Positions 14,301 through 28,016 of a stretch of 64,000 nucleotides of DNA are shown piece by piece. Position numbers and translations under genes: made by a program. The DNA comes from Chondrosia reniformis (taxonomy: Eukaryota; Porifera; Demospongiae; Chondrillida; Chondrillidae): assembly GCA_947172415.1 (NCBI GenBank), contig OX359194.1:3968001-4032000 (forward strand), written 5' to 3'. How positions within the stretch are numbered: the first letter of the stretch is position 1; every line of letters starts with the position of its first letter. Under the pieces are notes generated by a model that had not been told where the DNA came from, searched no databases, and worked only from the letters and a program-made list of their open reading frames with translations.

Positions 14301-17300
14301 CTATAACTAGTTCATAGAACTACAGTGTACAACTTGTACATCCAAAAAGTACATACAATTAGTACATACAACTAGTGCATACTACCAGTAATTAGTACAT
14401 GCAACCAACTAGTTCAAACACCTAGTACATACAACGGGTAAATACAATTAGTACTTACAACTAGTATAAACAACTAGTACAAAAAACAAGTACCTACCTA
14501 GTACCTTTTAGACAACAACTATATAATACATACAGCTATTACATGCAGGTAGTTCACATAACTAGTAGATACAATTAGTACATATACTTAGTAAATACAC
14601 ATATAACAAGTTCATAAAACAGTACATACAACTACTACATACGACTAGTACATACTACGACTATTACATACAACTGGTAACTAGTACGTATAACAAGGAA
14701 ATAAAACTAGTACAAACAAGTAGTACATACAACTAGTACACACGAATAGTACATAGAACAAGGACATAAAACTAGTACATAGAACTAGTACATCCATCTA
14801 GTAATTAGTACATACAACTAGTACATACAACTAGTGCATACAACTAGTACCTACAATTAGTTCTTACAAATACTACAAACAATTACTCCTAGCAACTAGC
14901 AACTACCTAGTACCTTATATGTCTAAAGAGCATTAGAACCTACAATTAGTACATACAGCTGGTACATGCAGTTAGTACATATAACTAGCAAATACAACTA
15001 GTACATATACCTAGTACATACATATATAACTAGTATATATAAAGAGTACATACAACTAGTACATATAACTAGTACATACAACAATTGCACACAACTAGTC
15101 ATACAACAAGTACATACAACTAGTATCAAGTCCATACAACTAATACATACAACTAGTACATATAAATAGTACATACAACTGGTACAAACAACCAGTACAT
15201 ACGACTAGTACATACAACTAGTCCATACAACACGTACCCACAACTAGTACATACAAGTAGCACATACAACTAGTAGATACAACTAGCACCTACAACTAGT
15301 ACCTACCTAGGACCTAGTATAACTAGTTATAGCACCTACAACTAGTATATACAATTAATACATACAACTAGTACACACAACTAGTACTTAGAACTAGTGC
15401 AAAAAATAGTACATACAACTAGTAGACACAATTAGTATATACAACTAGTACATACAACTAGAACAAACAACTAGTACTTACAACCAGTATCTTCCTAGTA
15501 GCTAGTATACCTATATAGTACTAGAAACTACAACTTATACATACAACTTGTATTCATACAACTAGTACATACTACAAATATCTAGTGAATACTAGTACAT
15601 TTATATAGTACAAACAACTAGTACATACAGCTAGTACATATAACCACTACACACAACTAGTACCTACAACTAGTAAATATAACTAATCCTAGTAAATACA
15701 ACAAGTTCATAAAACTAGTATCTAGTAAAAACAACTAGTCCCTAGTCAACTAGTACTTACAATTACTAAATATAACTAGTGCACACCGCTACTGCATGCA
15801 ATAACTACCTGCAACTAGTTCTACCAGTTAGTAAATACAGCTAAGACGTTCAACTAGTACATACAACTAGTACACACAACTAGTATATAAAAGTAGTTAT
15901 TTAAACTGGTACTACAACTAGTACATAGAACTAGTACATTGAACTAGTAAATACAAATAGCACATTCAACTAGTACAATCAACTAGTACATACAAATAGT
16001 ATATACAATTACTACATGCAACTAGTCAATTCAGCTATTACATTCAACTTGTAACAAGTACATACAAGTAGTACATAGAACTAGTACAAACAACTAGTAT
16101 ATACAACTAGTACATACAACTAGTAATTTTAACTAATACTACAACTACTCCTTAGAAATAGTACATTGAACTAATTAATACAAATAGTACCTTCAACTAG
16201 TACATTCAACTAGTACTATAACTACTACATAGAACTCCAGTGTACAATTTGTACATGAACAAAGTACATACGGCTTCTACTGACAACTAGTACATATGAC
16301 TAGTACATACAACTAATACATTCAACTAGTACATAGTATTCTCACATACAACTAGTACGTATTAGTCGTACATACAACCAGTACATACATCGAGTACTTT
16401 AACTAGTATATAGAACTCGTACAAACAACTTCAACTTACAACTAGTACATACAACTAGTACATACAACTCGTATATACAACTAGTACATACATCTAGTCC
16501 TAAAACTAGTACATAGAATTAGAGTATAAAACTAGTACATACTACTACTCCATACAAGTTGTACTTATACCTAGTACCTACAACTAGAACATAAAACAAG
16601 TACATAGAACTAGTACTTTAAACTAGTACATACATCTAGTTATAAAACTAGTACATGGAACAAGTATATACAAATAGTACATACAACTAGTACATACAAC
16701 TAGTACATACAATTCATACATACAATTAGTACATACAACGAGTAATGCAACTAGTACATAGAGCTAGAGTGTACAACAAGTACATACAACTTGTACTCAA
16801 AACTAGTTCACCCAACTGGTACGTACAAGTAGTTCATAGAAGTAGTTCATACAATTTGTACATACAACGAGTACTTATAACCAGTAAATTCAACTAGTAC
16901 ATATAACTAGTACATACAACTCGTACATACAACTAGTGCTTACAATTAGTAAATATAACTAGCACATACCACAAGTACATAAAACGAGTACCTACAACTA
17001 GTCCTACCAGTTAGTTAATACAACTAGTAAATACTACTCGTTAATATAACTAGCACATACAACTAGTACATACTAATAGTACATTCACCTAGTACATACA
17101 ACTAGTACATATAACCAGTACATCAAACTAGTTCATACAACTAGAAAACACATCTAGTACCTATATCTAGTAAATATAACTAGCACATACAACTAGTACC
17201 TAGAACCAATACATACAACAGGTATATACAACTAATACATTCAACTAGTTCAAACAACTAGTTCACACAACTAGTTCACACAACTAGTACGTACAACTAG

Positions 17301-19139
17301 TTCATAGAAGTAGTTTATACAACATTCAACATGTACTTATAAATAGTAAATTCAACTACAACTCGTACATACAACTAGTACTTACAATCAGTAAATATAA
17401 CCAGCACATACCACTAGTTCATACAACGAGTACCTACAACTAGTACTACCAGTGAGTTAATACAACTAGTAAAACAACTAGTAAATACAACTGGTAAATA
17501 GAACTGGTAAATATAACTAGCACATACATCTAGTACATACAATTCGTACATACCTATAGTACATTCACCTAGTACTACGACTAGTACATAAAACTAGAAT
17601 ATCTAACTAATAGACAGAACGAGTTCCTACAACTAGTACATACGACTAGTAAATACAACCAGTATTTACAATTTCTAAATATGTAGCGCACACAACTAGT
17701 ACAAACAAAGACTACCTACAACTAGTATATACAACCAGTTAGTACATACACCTAGTACATAGAACTAGAGCATCCAACTAGTAGACACAACTAGTTCCTA
17801 CATCTAGTACATACAACTAGTACATACAACTAGTACATGAAACAAGTAGATACAAATAGTACATACAAGGAGTATATACAAGGAGTACATACAACAAGTA
17901 CATGCAGCAAGTACACACAATTAGTACTTTAAACTAGTACTACAACTAGTATATAGAACTAGTACATGGAACAAGTACATACATAAAGTACTTACAACTA
18001 GTACATACAACTAGTAAGTACAACTAGTAAACACAAGTAGAACTTACAACTAGTATATAATACTTGTACTACAACTAGTACATATAACTAGTTCATAATA
18101 TTTGTACATACAACTAGTTCCTACAACTAGTATATACATACAACTGGTACATACAACTGGTACATAAATAGTACAAACAACTAGGACATTCAACTAGTAA
18201 ATAAAATTACATAGTACTAGTTCATACAATTAGTACATACAACTGGTATATATAATTAGCATATTGAAAGTACATACAACTAGTAGGTTCAACTAGTACA
18301 TACAACAGGTACATTAAACTAGACTAACAACTAGTACGTTTACCTATTACTTACAACTGGTACATAGATCTAGAACATACAATTAGTACAAAGAACTAGT
18401 ACTAAAACTAGTATATAGAACTATTACACACAACTAGTACATTCAACTAGGACATTCAACTAATAATTAGTACACACAACTAGTACATAGAACTGGAATA
18501 TACAACTAGTACATACAATTAGTATATAGAACTAGTACATACAACTAGTATATGCAACTAGTACATACAATTAGTATTATAACTAGTACATACAACTGGT
18601 ACATACAGCTAGCATATGCAACTAGTACTACAACTAGTATATAGAACTAGTACATAAATGTTGTACATACAACTAGGCCATACAACTAGTACATCCACCT
18701 AGTAATTAGTACATTCAACTAGTACATACAACTAGGGCATATAATTTGTAATTACAACTACTACAAAAAACTACTACCAACAACTAGGACCTACCTAGTA
18801 CCTTGTATGTCTAAATTGCAGTAGAGCCTAGAACTAGTTCATACAGCTGGTATATGCAGGTAGTTCACATAACTAGTAGATACAATTAATACATATACCT
18901 AGTAACTACACATAAAACAAGTTCATAAAACAGTACATACAACTAGTACATACGACTAGTACATACGACTATTACATACAACTGGTAACTAGTACGTACA
19001 ACTTGGACATAAAACTAGTACAAACAAGTAGTACATACAACTAGTACACACGACTAGTACATAGAACTAGGACATACAACTAGTACATAGAACTAGTACA
19101 TCAATCTAGTAATTAGTACATACAACTAGTACATACCTA
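11391..19139 (-). repeat. 13-mer satellite array, reverse orientation (CTAGTACATACAA)
   Basis: About 7.7 kb of degenerate 13-bp units on the opposite strand to the copy at 2756. Higher-order structure is present. A block at about 13735-13860 with TGCATGCAATGACTACC recurs at about 15748. A block at about 14610-14830 recurs at about 18920-19135, ending at the Penelope RT fragment. No coding sequence is seen. Confidence 0.95.
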
Positions 19140-19322
19140 GCTATTAAATTTTCCAAAACTTTTAGGTATTTTGATGACCTTTTATGTATTAACAACAAGG
19201 ATTTTGAACTGTCAATTAGTGATATTTACCCCAAAGAACCTATTCTTAAAAAGACAAATACCAGCCCTAAAAAATCCCCCTTTTTAGACTTAGATATAAC
19301 CATTACTAATAATCAATTTATC
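19140..19322 (+). pseudogene. Penelope-like element RT fragment (motif C region)
   Basis: Reading from 19140 gives an uninterrupted frame of about 60 codons with FSKTFRYFDDLLCINN (YFDD codons 19167-19178), then SDIYPKE, LKKTN and PFLDLDITI. The order R-Y-(I/F)-DD-L, then IYP-E-L, LKKT and a (Y/F)LDLxI block is the conserved motif C/D neighbourhood of Penelope-like RTs (established family pattern). It lies precisely where the 13-mer array ends and heptamer array 2 begins, with no other part of the element attached. It is truncated on both sides and fades into heptamer sequence near 19320. This fragment is probably from the same class as the GIY-YIG copies at 34 and 45 kb, but they do not overlap, so a common family cannot be proven here. 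Confidence 0.8.
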
Positions 19323-21576
19323 AATCCAAAATCTAAAATCAATAATAAATTATCTATAATCAATAATCAATAATTAATAACCCATAATCGATTTTCCATC
19401 ATCAATAATCAATTATCGATATTCTATAATCGATAATCATTAAACATAATCAATAATCAATAATCGATAATCGATTATCCATCACCGATAATCAATAATC
19501 CATAATCCATAATCGATAATCGATCATCTATAATCCATAATCCATAATCCATAATTCTTAATCAAAAATTATAAACATTAAACTATAACCAATAACCAAT
19601 AAGAACTAATATATAATCTATTCAATCATTATTAATCAATAATCAATAATCAATAATCAATAATCCATAATCCATAATCAAAAATGAATAAAAATTAATC
19701 AATAATCAAAAATCGATTATCAATAATCGGTATTCGATATTCAATGATCCATAATCCAAAATCAATAATCAATAAAGAATTATCCATAATCTATAATCAA
19801 TAATCGGTAATCGGTAATCGATGATCGATGATCGATAATCGCTAATCGATAATTCATAATCCATTAACCTTAATGCATAATCCATAATCGGTAATCAATA
19901 ATCAATAATCTATAATTCATAATCCATAATCTATAATCAATAATCCATAATCCATAATCAATAAACCATAACCAATAACCAATAATCTATATCCAATAAT
20001 CCATAATCCATTATCAATAATCTATCAAACAAAATCAATAATCCATAATACATTATCAACAATCAATAATCAATAACCCATAATCCTTTATCAATTATTA
20101 ATCATATATAATCAATAAATATTGAATAATCAATAATCAATATTCGGTGATCAATAATCACTAATCGATAATCGAAAATCCATAATGGCTAATGGATTAT
20201 CGATAATCCATTATACAAAATAAATAAACCATAAACAATAACCAATAACCAAAAACCACTAACCCATAATCCATAATCCATTATCAATAATCAATCATAC
20301 TTTATCAATAATTAATAGTGACTAATAAATAATCAATAATCAATAATCAACAATCCATAATCAATACACCATTATCCATAATCCATAATAAATAATCAAA
20401 AATCGATAATCACTAACCGATAAGCACTAATCAAAAAGGAATTATTAACAATCGATAATCGATTATCGATAATAAATGATCATTAATTGATAATGAATAA
20501 TCGACAAACGATATTGGATAATGGATAATCGGTAATCTATTAACCATAATCCACAAACAATAATCAATAACCCATAATCCATTATCAATAAGTAATCATT
20601 CAAAATCAATAATCAATAATCAATAATCAATAATCAATAATAGATTATCAATAATGGATAATCGATAATTGATAATCGATAATATATAATAGATATTCGA
20701 TAATCAATAATCATTATTAAATTATAAAAAATCAATAATCACTAATAAATAATCGATAATCGGTTATACATAATCAATAATCATTTATCGATAATCGATT
20801 ATCCATTTTAAATATTCAATAATTGATAATCCATAATCGATAAACCATAATCCATAATCCATAATCAATAATCAATTATCCATTTCCCAAAATCCATAAC
20901 CAATAATACATTAACACTTATCATTAATCAATAATCCATAATCCATAATCCATAAACAATAAAAAATAACTATTAATCAATAACCAATAACCCATAATCA
21001 TTATCAATTATCAATAATACATAATCAATAATGAATATTGAAAAATCAATAACAATATTCGGTAATCAATAATCACTAAATGTAAATTGATAATCCAAAA
21101 TCGACATTCTCTAATCGATAATCCATTATCCACAATAAATATACAATAAACAATAATCAATAATCAATAACCAATTACTCAAATTCCTTATCAATAATCA
21201 ATCATACATAATCAATAATAAATAATCAATAATCAATTATCAATTATCGATAATCTACAATCAATAATCGATAATCCACATTCGATAAACAATAATCAAT
21301 AATCGATGATCCACAATTGAAAATTAATAATGGATAATCGATTTTCCATCATCAATAATCAATTATCCATATTCTATAATCGATAATCATTAAACATAAT
21401 CAATAATCAATAATCGATAATCGATTATCCATCATCGATAATCAATAATCCATAATCCATAATCGATAATTGATCATCCATAATGCATAATTCTTAATCA
21501 AAAATGATGAACATTAAACTATAACCAATAACCAATAAACGCTAATCTATAATCCATTCAATCATTCTTAATCAAT

Positions 21577-21697
21577 AATCAATAATGAATTAAGAATAAT
21601 AAATAGAAAAATGGGGGAACTTTAAGATCTAAAGCCGATCTTAAAGCATCGATGTCATCATCATTAAAATTTAATACCCAGATGATGATTACACGAA
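21577..21697. other. Short non-satellite insert with a perfect hairpin
   Basis: About 0.1 kb of non-heptamer sequence is present only in the second copy of the 1.95-kb duplication. It contains CTTTAAGATC (21620-21629) and its exact complement GATCTTAAAG (21637-21646) around a 7-base loop. CATCATCAT and ATGATGAT lie on either side of AAAATTTAATACCC just after. I do not recognise a family; a small non-autonomous element or RNA hairpin are options. Confidence 0.5.
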
Positions 21698-22404
21698 TAA
21701 TAAATAATCACTAATCAATAATGAATCATCTATATTGGATAATCGAAAATCAATATTCGATAATAAAATTATGCATAATCAATAATAAATATTGATAATC
21801 GATTATCCTTCATCAAAATGCAATAATCGATAATCTATAATCGATAATCCTTAATCCATAATTTATTGTCCATAATCCTTAATCCATAATCCATAATCAA
21901 TAATCAATAATCAATAATCAATAATCCATAATCCATAATCAATAATGAATAAAAATTAATCAATAATCAAAAATCGATTATCAATTATCAGTATTCGATA
22001 TTCAATGATCCATAATCCAAAATTAATAATCAATAATAAATTATTCATAATCAATAATCGATAATTGATCATACCTAATCAATAATGAATAATCCATAAT
22101 CTATGATCAATAGTCGGTAATCGGTAATCGATGATCTGTGATCAAAAATCGCTAATAGATAATCCATAATCCATAATCAGTAATCAATAATCTATAATCA
22201 ATAATCAATAATCCATAATTCATAATCTATAATCTGTAATCAATATTCCATTATCCATAATCAATAAACAATAAACCATAACCAATAACCAATAATCTAT
22301 ATCCAATAATCCATAATCCATTATTAATAATCAATCAAACAAAATCAATAATCCATAATACATTTTCAACAATCAATAATCAATAACCCATAATCCTTTA
22401 TCAA

Positions 22405-22778
22405 AAGTTAAATAAAAACATTCAAAAATGAAGTTAAAAGTAGGGATGGCACTATAACAGTGATTGGCACATCTAGAAAAAGTAACGAAACAAGAAAGTG
22501 ATCATCTGGTAAGGCTAACATTGCAGAAGTGGCATACTGAAACTTAACTATACACATCACTTCTATGTTTGGGCGCATCATGGATATACTAGAAGTAGGG
22601 ATCGATGCGCCCAAACATAGAAGTGATGTGTATAGTTAAGTTTCAGTATGCCACTTCTGCAATGTTAGCCTTACCAGATGATCACTTTCTTGTTTCGTTA
22701 CTTTTTCTAGATGTGCCAATCACTGTTATAGTGCCATCCCTACTTTTAACTTCATTTTTGAATGTTTTTATTTAACTT
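22405..22778. mobile_element. Perfect 175-bp palindrome (fold-back element)
   Basis: The left arm (22405-22579) and right arm (22604-22778) read as exact reverse complements across all 175 bases. They surround a 24-base spacer that itself contains AGTAGGGATC. Each arm includes the motif AGTAGGGATGGCAC about 36 bases in, then AAAAAGTAACGAAACAAGAAAG. The minus-strand frame at 22408-22614 is simply one arm and is not a credible gene. Such hairpins are typical of fold-back/MITE DNA elements or hairpin-RNA loci. The motif match to the fold-back at 36957 supports a mobile family. Confidence 0.8.
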
Positions 22779-23517
22779 GTATTGCCCCTTTTTTCTTGGC
22801 GAAAACTCGAAATAAAGTAGCAGAATAGACGATATAATAGAGAGCTCTAAATTAAAAAATGGCGTCCGAAAAGATCCCAAATTTGATAAGATGTTTTCTA
22901 CCGTTCTTTAACATTCAGTTTAGGATATTAAAGGGTCCATAATCGTTAAGAATACGACTGTATATAGGCCCTGCAAAGCGACTAAGAAATTCGATCGCGG
23001 GTAACGGCAGTACCACAAATATTACTCATTCGGGTTACTTATTTTATATAGAGAGAATTTGAAACTTAATTAAAAAATGGCGTTCAAAGAGGCCCTAAAT
23101 TTGGCATTTTCAAAAGTAACACGCTTCGGTTGGAGCGCGTTGAAATCTAGGGTAGCCTATTCCCTAGTTCGGAAACATTCATGACGATTTAGTATTTGTA
23201 TGTACCTGCGTAAGTTCGCATGTTAGCGCTAGCTCATTTGAAAAAAGAAGAAGAAGAAGAAGAAGAAGAAGAAGAAGAAGAAAAAATGAGGAATTGCAGA
23301 ATTTGGCCTATTTCGGTTTAACCACTTTGCGAAGGTTGTAGAGCATCGTAACATGTTTTGGCGTTTAGAAAAGCATGCAAAAACGACTGCAAACACACGA
23401 ATGCAACCGAAAATCTGAACGTTGTTGATTTATGAGGTGTTGATTGATAATACATTGGATAGGGCAGCCATATTTTTTTTCGGCCATCCCTACTTATAGA
23501 GTACTACCGTACTCTAT
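22779..23517. other. Non-satellite remainder of the 1.1-kb insert
   Basis: Moderate-GC unique sequence follows the palindrome and has no convincing ORF. It holds two related stretches with TTAAAAAATGGCGT (about 22852 and 23069), a (GAA)n microsatellite (about 23243-23284), GCCATCCCTACT (23483-23494, complement of the motif in the palindrome arms), and a terminal 9-bp hairpin ATAGAGTAC/GTACTCTAT at 23496-23517. Comparison with the uninterrupted copy at 20.1 kb shows heptamer sequence resuming immediately after, so the palindrome and this part entered as one insert or in two steps. Confidence 0.6.
23243..23284 (+). repeat. (GAA)n microsatellite
   Basis: Uninterrupted GAA repeat of about 13 units inside the 1.1-kb insert, bounded by A-rich sequence. 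Confidence 0.9.
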
Positions 23518-26500
23518 GATTATTAATCATATATAATCAATAAATATTGAATAATCAATAATCAATATTCGGTGATCAATAATCACTAATCGATAATCGA
23601 AAATCCATAATGGCTAATGGATTATCGATAATCCATTATACAAAATAAATAAACCATAAACAATAACCAATAACCAAAAACCACCAACCCATAATCCATA
23701 ATCCATTATCATTAATCAATCATACTTTATCAATAATTAATAGTGACTAATAAATAATCAATAATCAATAATAAACAATCCATAATCCATACACCATTAT
23801 CCATAATCCATAATAAATTATCAAAAATCGATAATCACTAATCGATAAGCACTAATCAATAAGGAATTATTAACAATCAATAATCGATTATCGATTATAA
23901 ATGATCATTAATTGATAATGAATAATCGACAAACGATAATGGATAATGGATAATCGGTAATCCATATTTCATAATTCATAATCCATAATCCATAATCTAT
24001 AATCAATAATCAATAATAAATAATTAATAATCAATAATCCATAATTCTTAATCCATAATCTATAATCAATAATCCATAAACCAATATCAATAAACAATAA
24101 ACCATAACCAATAACCAATAACCTATATCAATAACCCATAATGCATTATCAATGAGCAATCCTACAAAATCAATAATCAATAATGAATAATCAATTATCT
24201 ATTATCAATAATAGCAAAGTATAATCAATAATATTTCGTTAATGTTCGATAATCCATAATCCGTAATCCAAAATCCATAATCAATAATAAATTATCAATA
24301 ATCCATAATCCATAATCAATTATCAATAATCAATATTCAATAATAAATAATCCAAAATTCATAATCCATAATCTATAATCAATAATCCATAATCCATAAT
24401 CAATAAACAATAAACCACAAACAATAACCAATAACCCATAATCCATTATCAATAAGTAATCATTCAAAATCAATAAGCAATAATCAATAATTAATAATCA
24501 ATAATCGATTATCAATAATGGATAATCAATAATTGATAATCGATAATATATAATCGATATTCGATAATATATAATCGATATTCGATAATCAATAATCCAT
24601 AGTCCAAAATCAATAATCATTAATAAATTATAAATAATCAATAATTACTAAAAAATAATCGATAATCGGTTATAGATAATCAATAATCATTAATCGATAA
24701 TCGATTATCCATCTTCAATATTCAATAATTGCTAAACCTAAATCAGTAAACCATAATCCATAATCCATAATCGATAATCAATAATCCATTACCCAAAATC
24801 CATAACCAATAATACTTTAACAATAATCATTAATCAATAATCCATAATCCATAATCCATAAACAATAAAAAATAACTATTAATCAATAACCAATAACCCA
24901 TAATCATTATCAATTATCAATAATACATAATCAATAATGAATATTGAATAATCAATAATCAATATTCGGTGATCAATAATCACTAAATGAAAATTGATAA
25001 ACCAAAATCGACAATCTATAATCGATAATCCATTATCCACAATAAATAAACAATAAGCAATAGCCAATAATCAATAACTAATTACTCAAATTCCTTATCA
25101 ATAATCAATTATACATAGTCAATAATAAATAATCAATAAACAATTATCAATAATCTACAATCAATAATCGATAATCCACATTCGATAATCAATAAACAAT
25201 AAACAAAACCCAATAACCAATAACCAATAACCCATAATCCATTATCAATAATCCATTATAGATAATCGATTATCCAAAATCGACAATCGATAGTCGAAAA
25301 ACAATAATCGATATTCCATAATCAATAATCCATAATCAATAATCCATAATATATAATCAATAATCAATAATTCATAATCCATAATCGATAATCCATAATC
25401 GATAATCCATAATCCATAATCCTAAATCAATATTTAATAATACCCTTTCAATTTTCAATAATCCATAATCCATAATCCTTGACCAATTAACAAAAACAAT
25501 AAGCCTTAACTGATAACCAATAACCCAAAATGTGTTATCATTAATCAATCATACAAAATCTATAATCAATAATCAATAATCGATAATAGATAATCCATAA
25601 TCCATAATCCATTATCCATAATCAATAATTTATAATCATTAATCGATAAGGAATAATTCATAAGCAATTACCAAAAATCGATAATTGATTATCGATAATC
25701 GATGATCAATAATCAATAATGAATAATCGACAAACAATGCAGGTTAATCGATAATCGGTAATCGATAATCTAATGTCCATAATCCATAATCAATAATCTA
25801 TAGTTAATAATCAATAATCCATAATCCATAAACCATAATCCATAATCAATAATCCATAATTCATAATCAATGAACAATAAACAATAACCAATAACTAATA
25901 ACCAATAACCCAAAATGCATTATCAATACAAAATCAATAAACAATAATGAATAATCATTAATCAATAATCAATAATCAATAATCAATAATCAATAATCGG
26001 TTATCCATAATCCATAAATTATAATCAATAATCGAAAATAAATAATCCATAATCAATAATCAATAATCGATTATTCATAATAATAAACTATCGATAATCA
26101 ATTATTAATAATAAATAATCAATAATCAATAATCAATAATCCATTATCAATATTCGATTATCCATAATCTTTAATCAAGATTCGATAATCAATAATCCAT
26201 AATCCATAATCCAAAATCAATGACAAATAATCGATAATCAATAATTAATAATCGACAATGTATAATCGATAATTGATTTTTCATAATCGATAATTGATAA
26301 TCTATATTCAATAATCAATAATAAATAAGCAAAAAAACTTTAAAATTTGTAATCACTTAACAATAATCCATAATCCATAATCGATAATCTACAAACGATA
26401 AGCCATAATCCATTATCAATAAAAAGTTATACATAATAAGTAATCAATAATCCATAATCCAAAAAAATTATCAATAATCAATATTCAATAATCCATAATC

Positions 26501-27820
26501 CAAAATCAATAAACAATAAACCATTACCAATAACCAAAAACCTATACCCAATAACCCATTATCCATTATCAATAATCAATTTTACAAAATCAATAATCAT
26601 TGTACAATAAACAATGATAAATAATCGATGATCGATAATCTATAATCTATAATTGATAATCAATTAACAGTATTAAATAATCAATAAACAATAAACAATA
26701 ATCAATTATCCATTATACATAATAAACCATCAATAATTGATAATCGTTTATCCATCATCAGTAATCAATAATCGATAATTCATAATTGATAATCGTTATT
26801 CTATAATCGATAATCCATAACCTATAATCAATAATCCAATATCCATAATCGATATATCAAAATCGAAAATCAAAAATCGTTTTGTCGTTAATCGATAATC
26901 GACAAACTATAATCCATAATCCATAATCCATAATCAAAAGTCTATATTCCATAATCAATAATCCATAATCCATAAGCAATAACCAATAACCAATAAATAA
27001 TAATAATAACCAAAAACCAAAACCCATAATCTATTGTCAATAATCAATCTTACATAATCAATAATCAATAATCAATAATTAATAATCCATAATCAATAAT
27101 CGATATTCGATAACCGTTAATGGATAATCAATAATCCATAATCGATAATCTATAACTCCAATATCAAAAATAAATAAACAATAAACAATAACAAATAACC
27201 AATAACAAATAATCTATCAATTATTAATTTTACATAATCAATAATCAATCGAAAATCGATAATCGATAATTTATAATCCATAACCGATTATCAATAACTT
27301 TTAATCGATAATCCATAATCCATAATCATTAAACAATAAACAAAAACCAATAACTAATTACCAATAAACTTAAATCCATTATCAATAATCAGTCATACAT
27401 AATCAATAATCAATAATGAATAATCAATTATGAACAATCAATAATCAATAACCAATAATCAATAATTGATATATGATAATCGATAATCTATACAGTATAA
27501 TCAATAATCAATAATCAATAATCCATAAACCATAATCAATAAATTACAAATTATAACCAATAACCATAAACAAAAACCAACAAACCAAATACTTTATCAA
27601 TTATCAATCATACATAATTATAAAATCAGTTATTAATTATCAATAATCAATATTCTGTACTCAATAATCACTGATTGATAATCAAAAATCCATAATCGAT
27701 AATTAATAAGCGATAATCCGTTATCCATAATCCATAATCCATGATCCATAATCAATAATCAATCATACAAAATCAATAATGAATTAACAATATTCAATAA
27801 TCAATAATAAATAATCATTT

Positions 27821-27870
27821 CTTCTCTAATCCAGTCACCATATTCCCTCTTCTTTAAGTTCTCATGCCTT
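27821..27870 (-). repeat. Inverted 50-bp fragment of the adjacent retroelement's 3' region
   Basis: The reverse complement matches 30806-30855 of the element downstream at 48 of 50 positions (the differences are CTGG versus CCAG). It lies outside the 15-bp target-site duplication, to the left of the element, and separates the heptamer array from the element. Confidence 0.85.
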
Positions 27871-27878
27871 AAATAATC

Positions 27879-27893
27879 AATTATAATTATACA
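27879..27893 (+). repeat. Left target-site duplication of Cys-rich/RT element
   Basis: AATTATAATTATACA, repeated exactly at 31168-31182. The sequence is AT-rich, so chance contributes, but position and length fit a target duplication. Confidence 0.65.
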
Positions 27894-28016
27894 TATATAA
27901 AGGCAGAGGTGTGAAAAAATGGCTACCTTCGTTAGATTTCACAATTAGTATTTGGTTGATTGTTCTTCGTAACTGTGTTGAGATAAGTTGCAGACTTTAC
28001 TGCTAGCGGCCTGAAG

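Larger units (their letters stand above)
19391..25195. repeat. About 1.95-kb tandem segmental duplication in heptamer array 2
   Basis: ATTTTCCATCATCAATAATC occurs at 19391 and at 21341 (period 1950). Matching then continues through irregular landmarks: ATATCCAATAATCC at about 19990 and 22300, ATCATATATAATCAATAAAT at about 20100 and 23525, and CACTAAATG at about 21075 and 24983. The second copy is longer because it received two inserts (about 21577-21697 and 22405-23517), so both came after or were confined to that copy. The match ends near 25195. Confidence 0.85.
19323..27820 (+). repeat. Heptamer satellite array 2 (ATAATCN)
   Basis: Same unit and strand as array 1. It carries a large tandem duplication (19391-25195), a 0.1-kb hairpin insert (about 21577-21697) and a 1.1-kb insert (22405-23517). 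Minus-strand frames such as 24879-25067 translate to repetitive Ile/Asp/Tyr text and are not genes. Confidence 0.96.

Noticed and set aside
22408..22614. 68-codon minus-strand ORF
   Set aside because: It covers one arm of the perfect palindrome and the spacer, and the complementary arm gives the mirrored frame. No domain.
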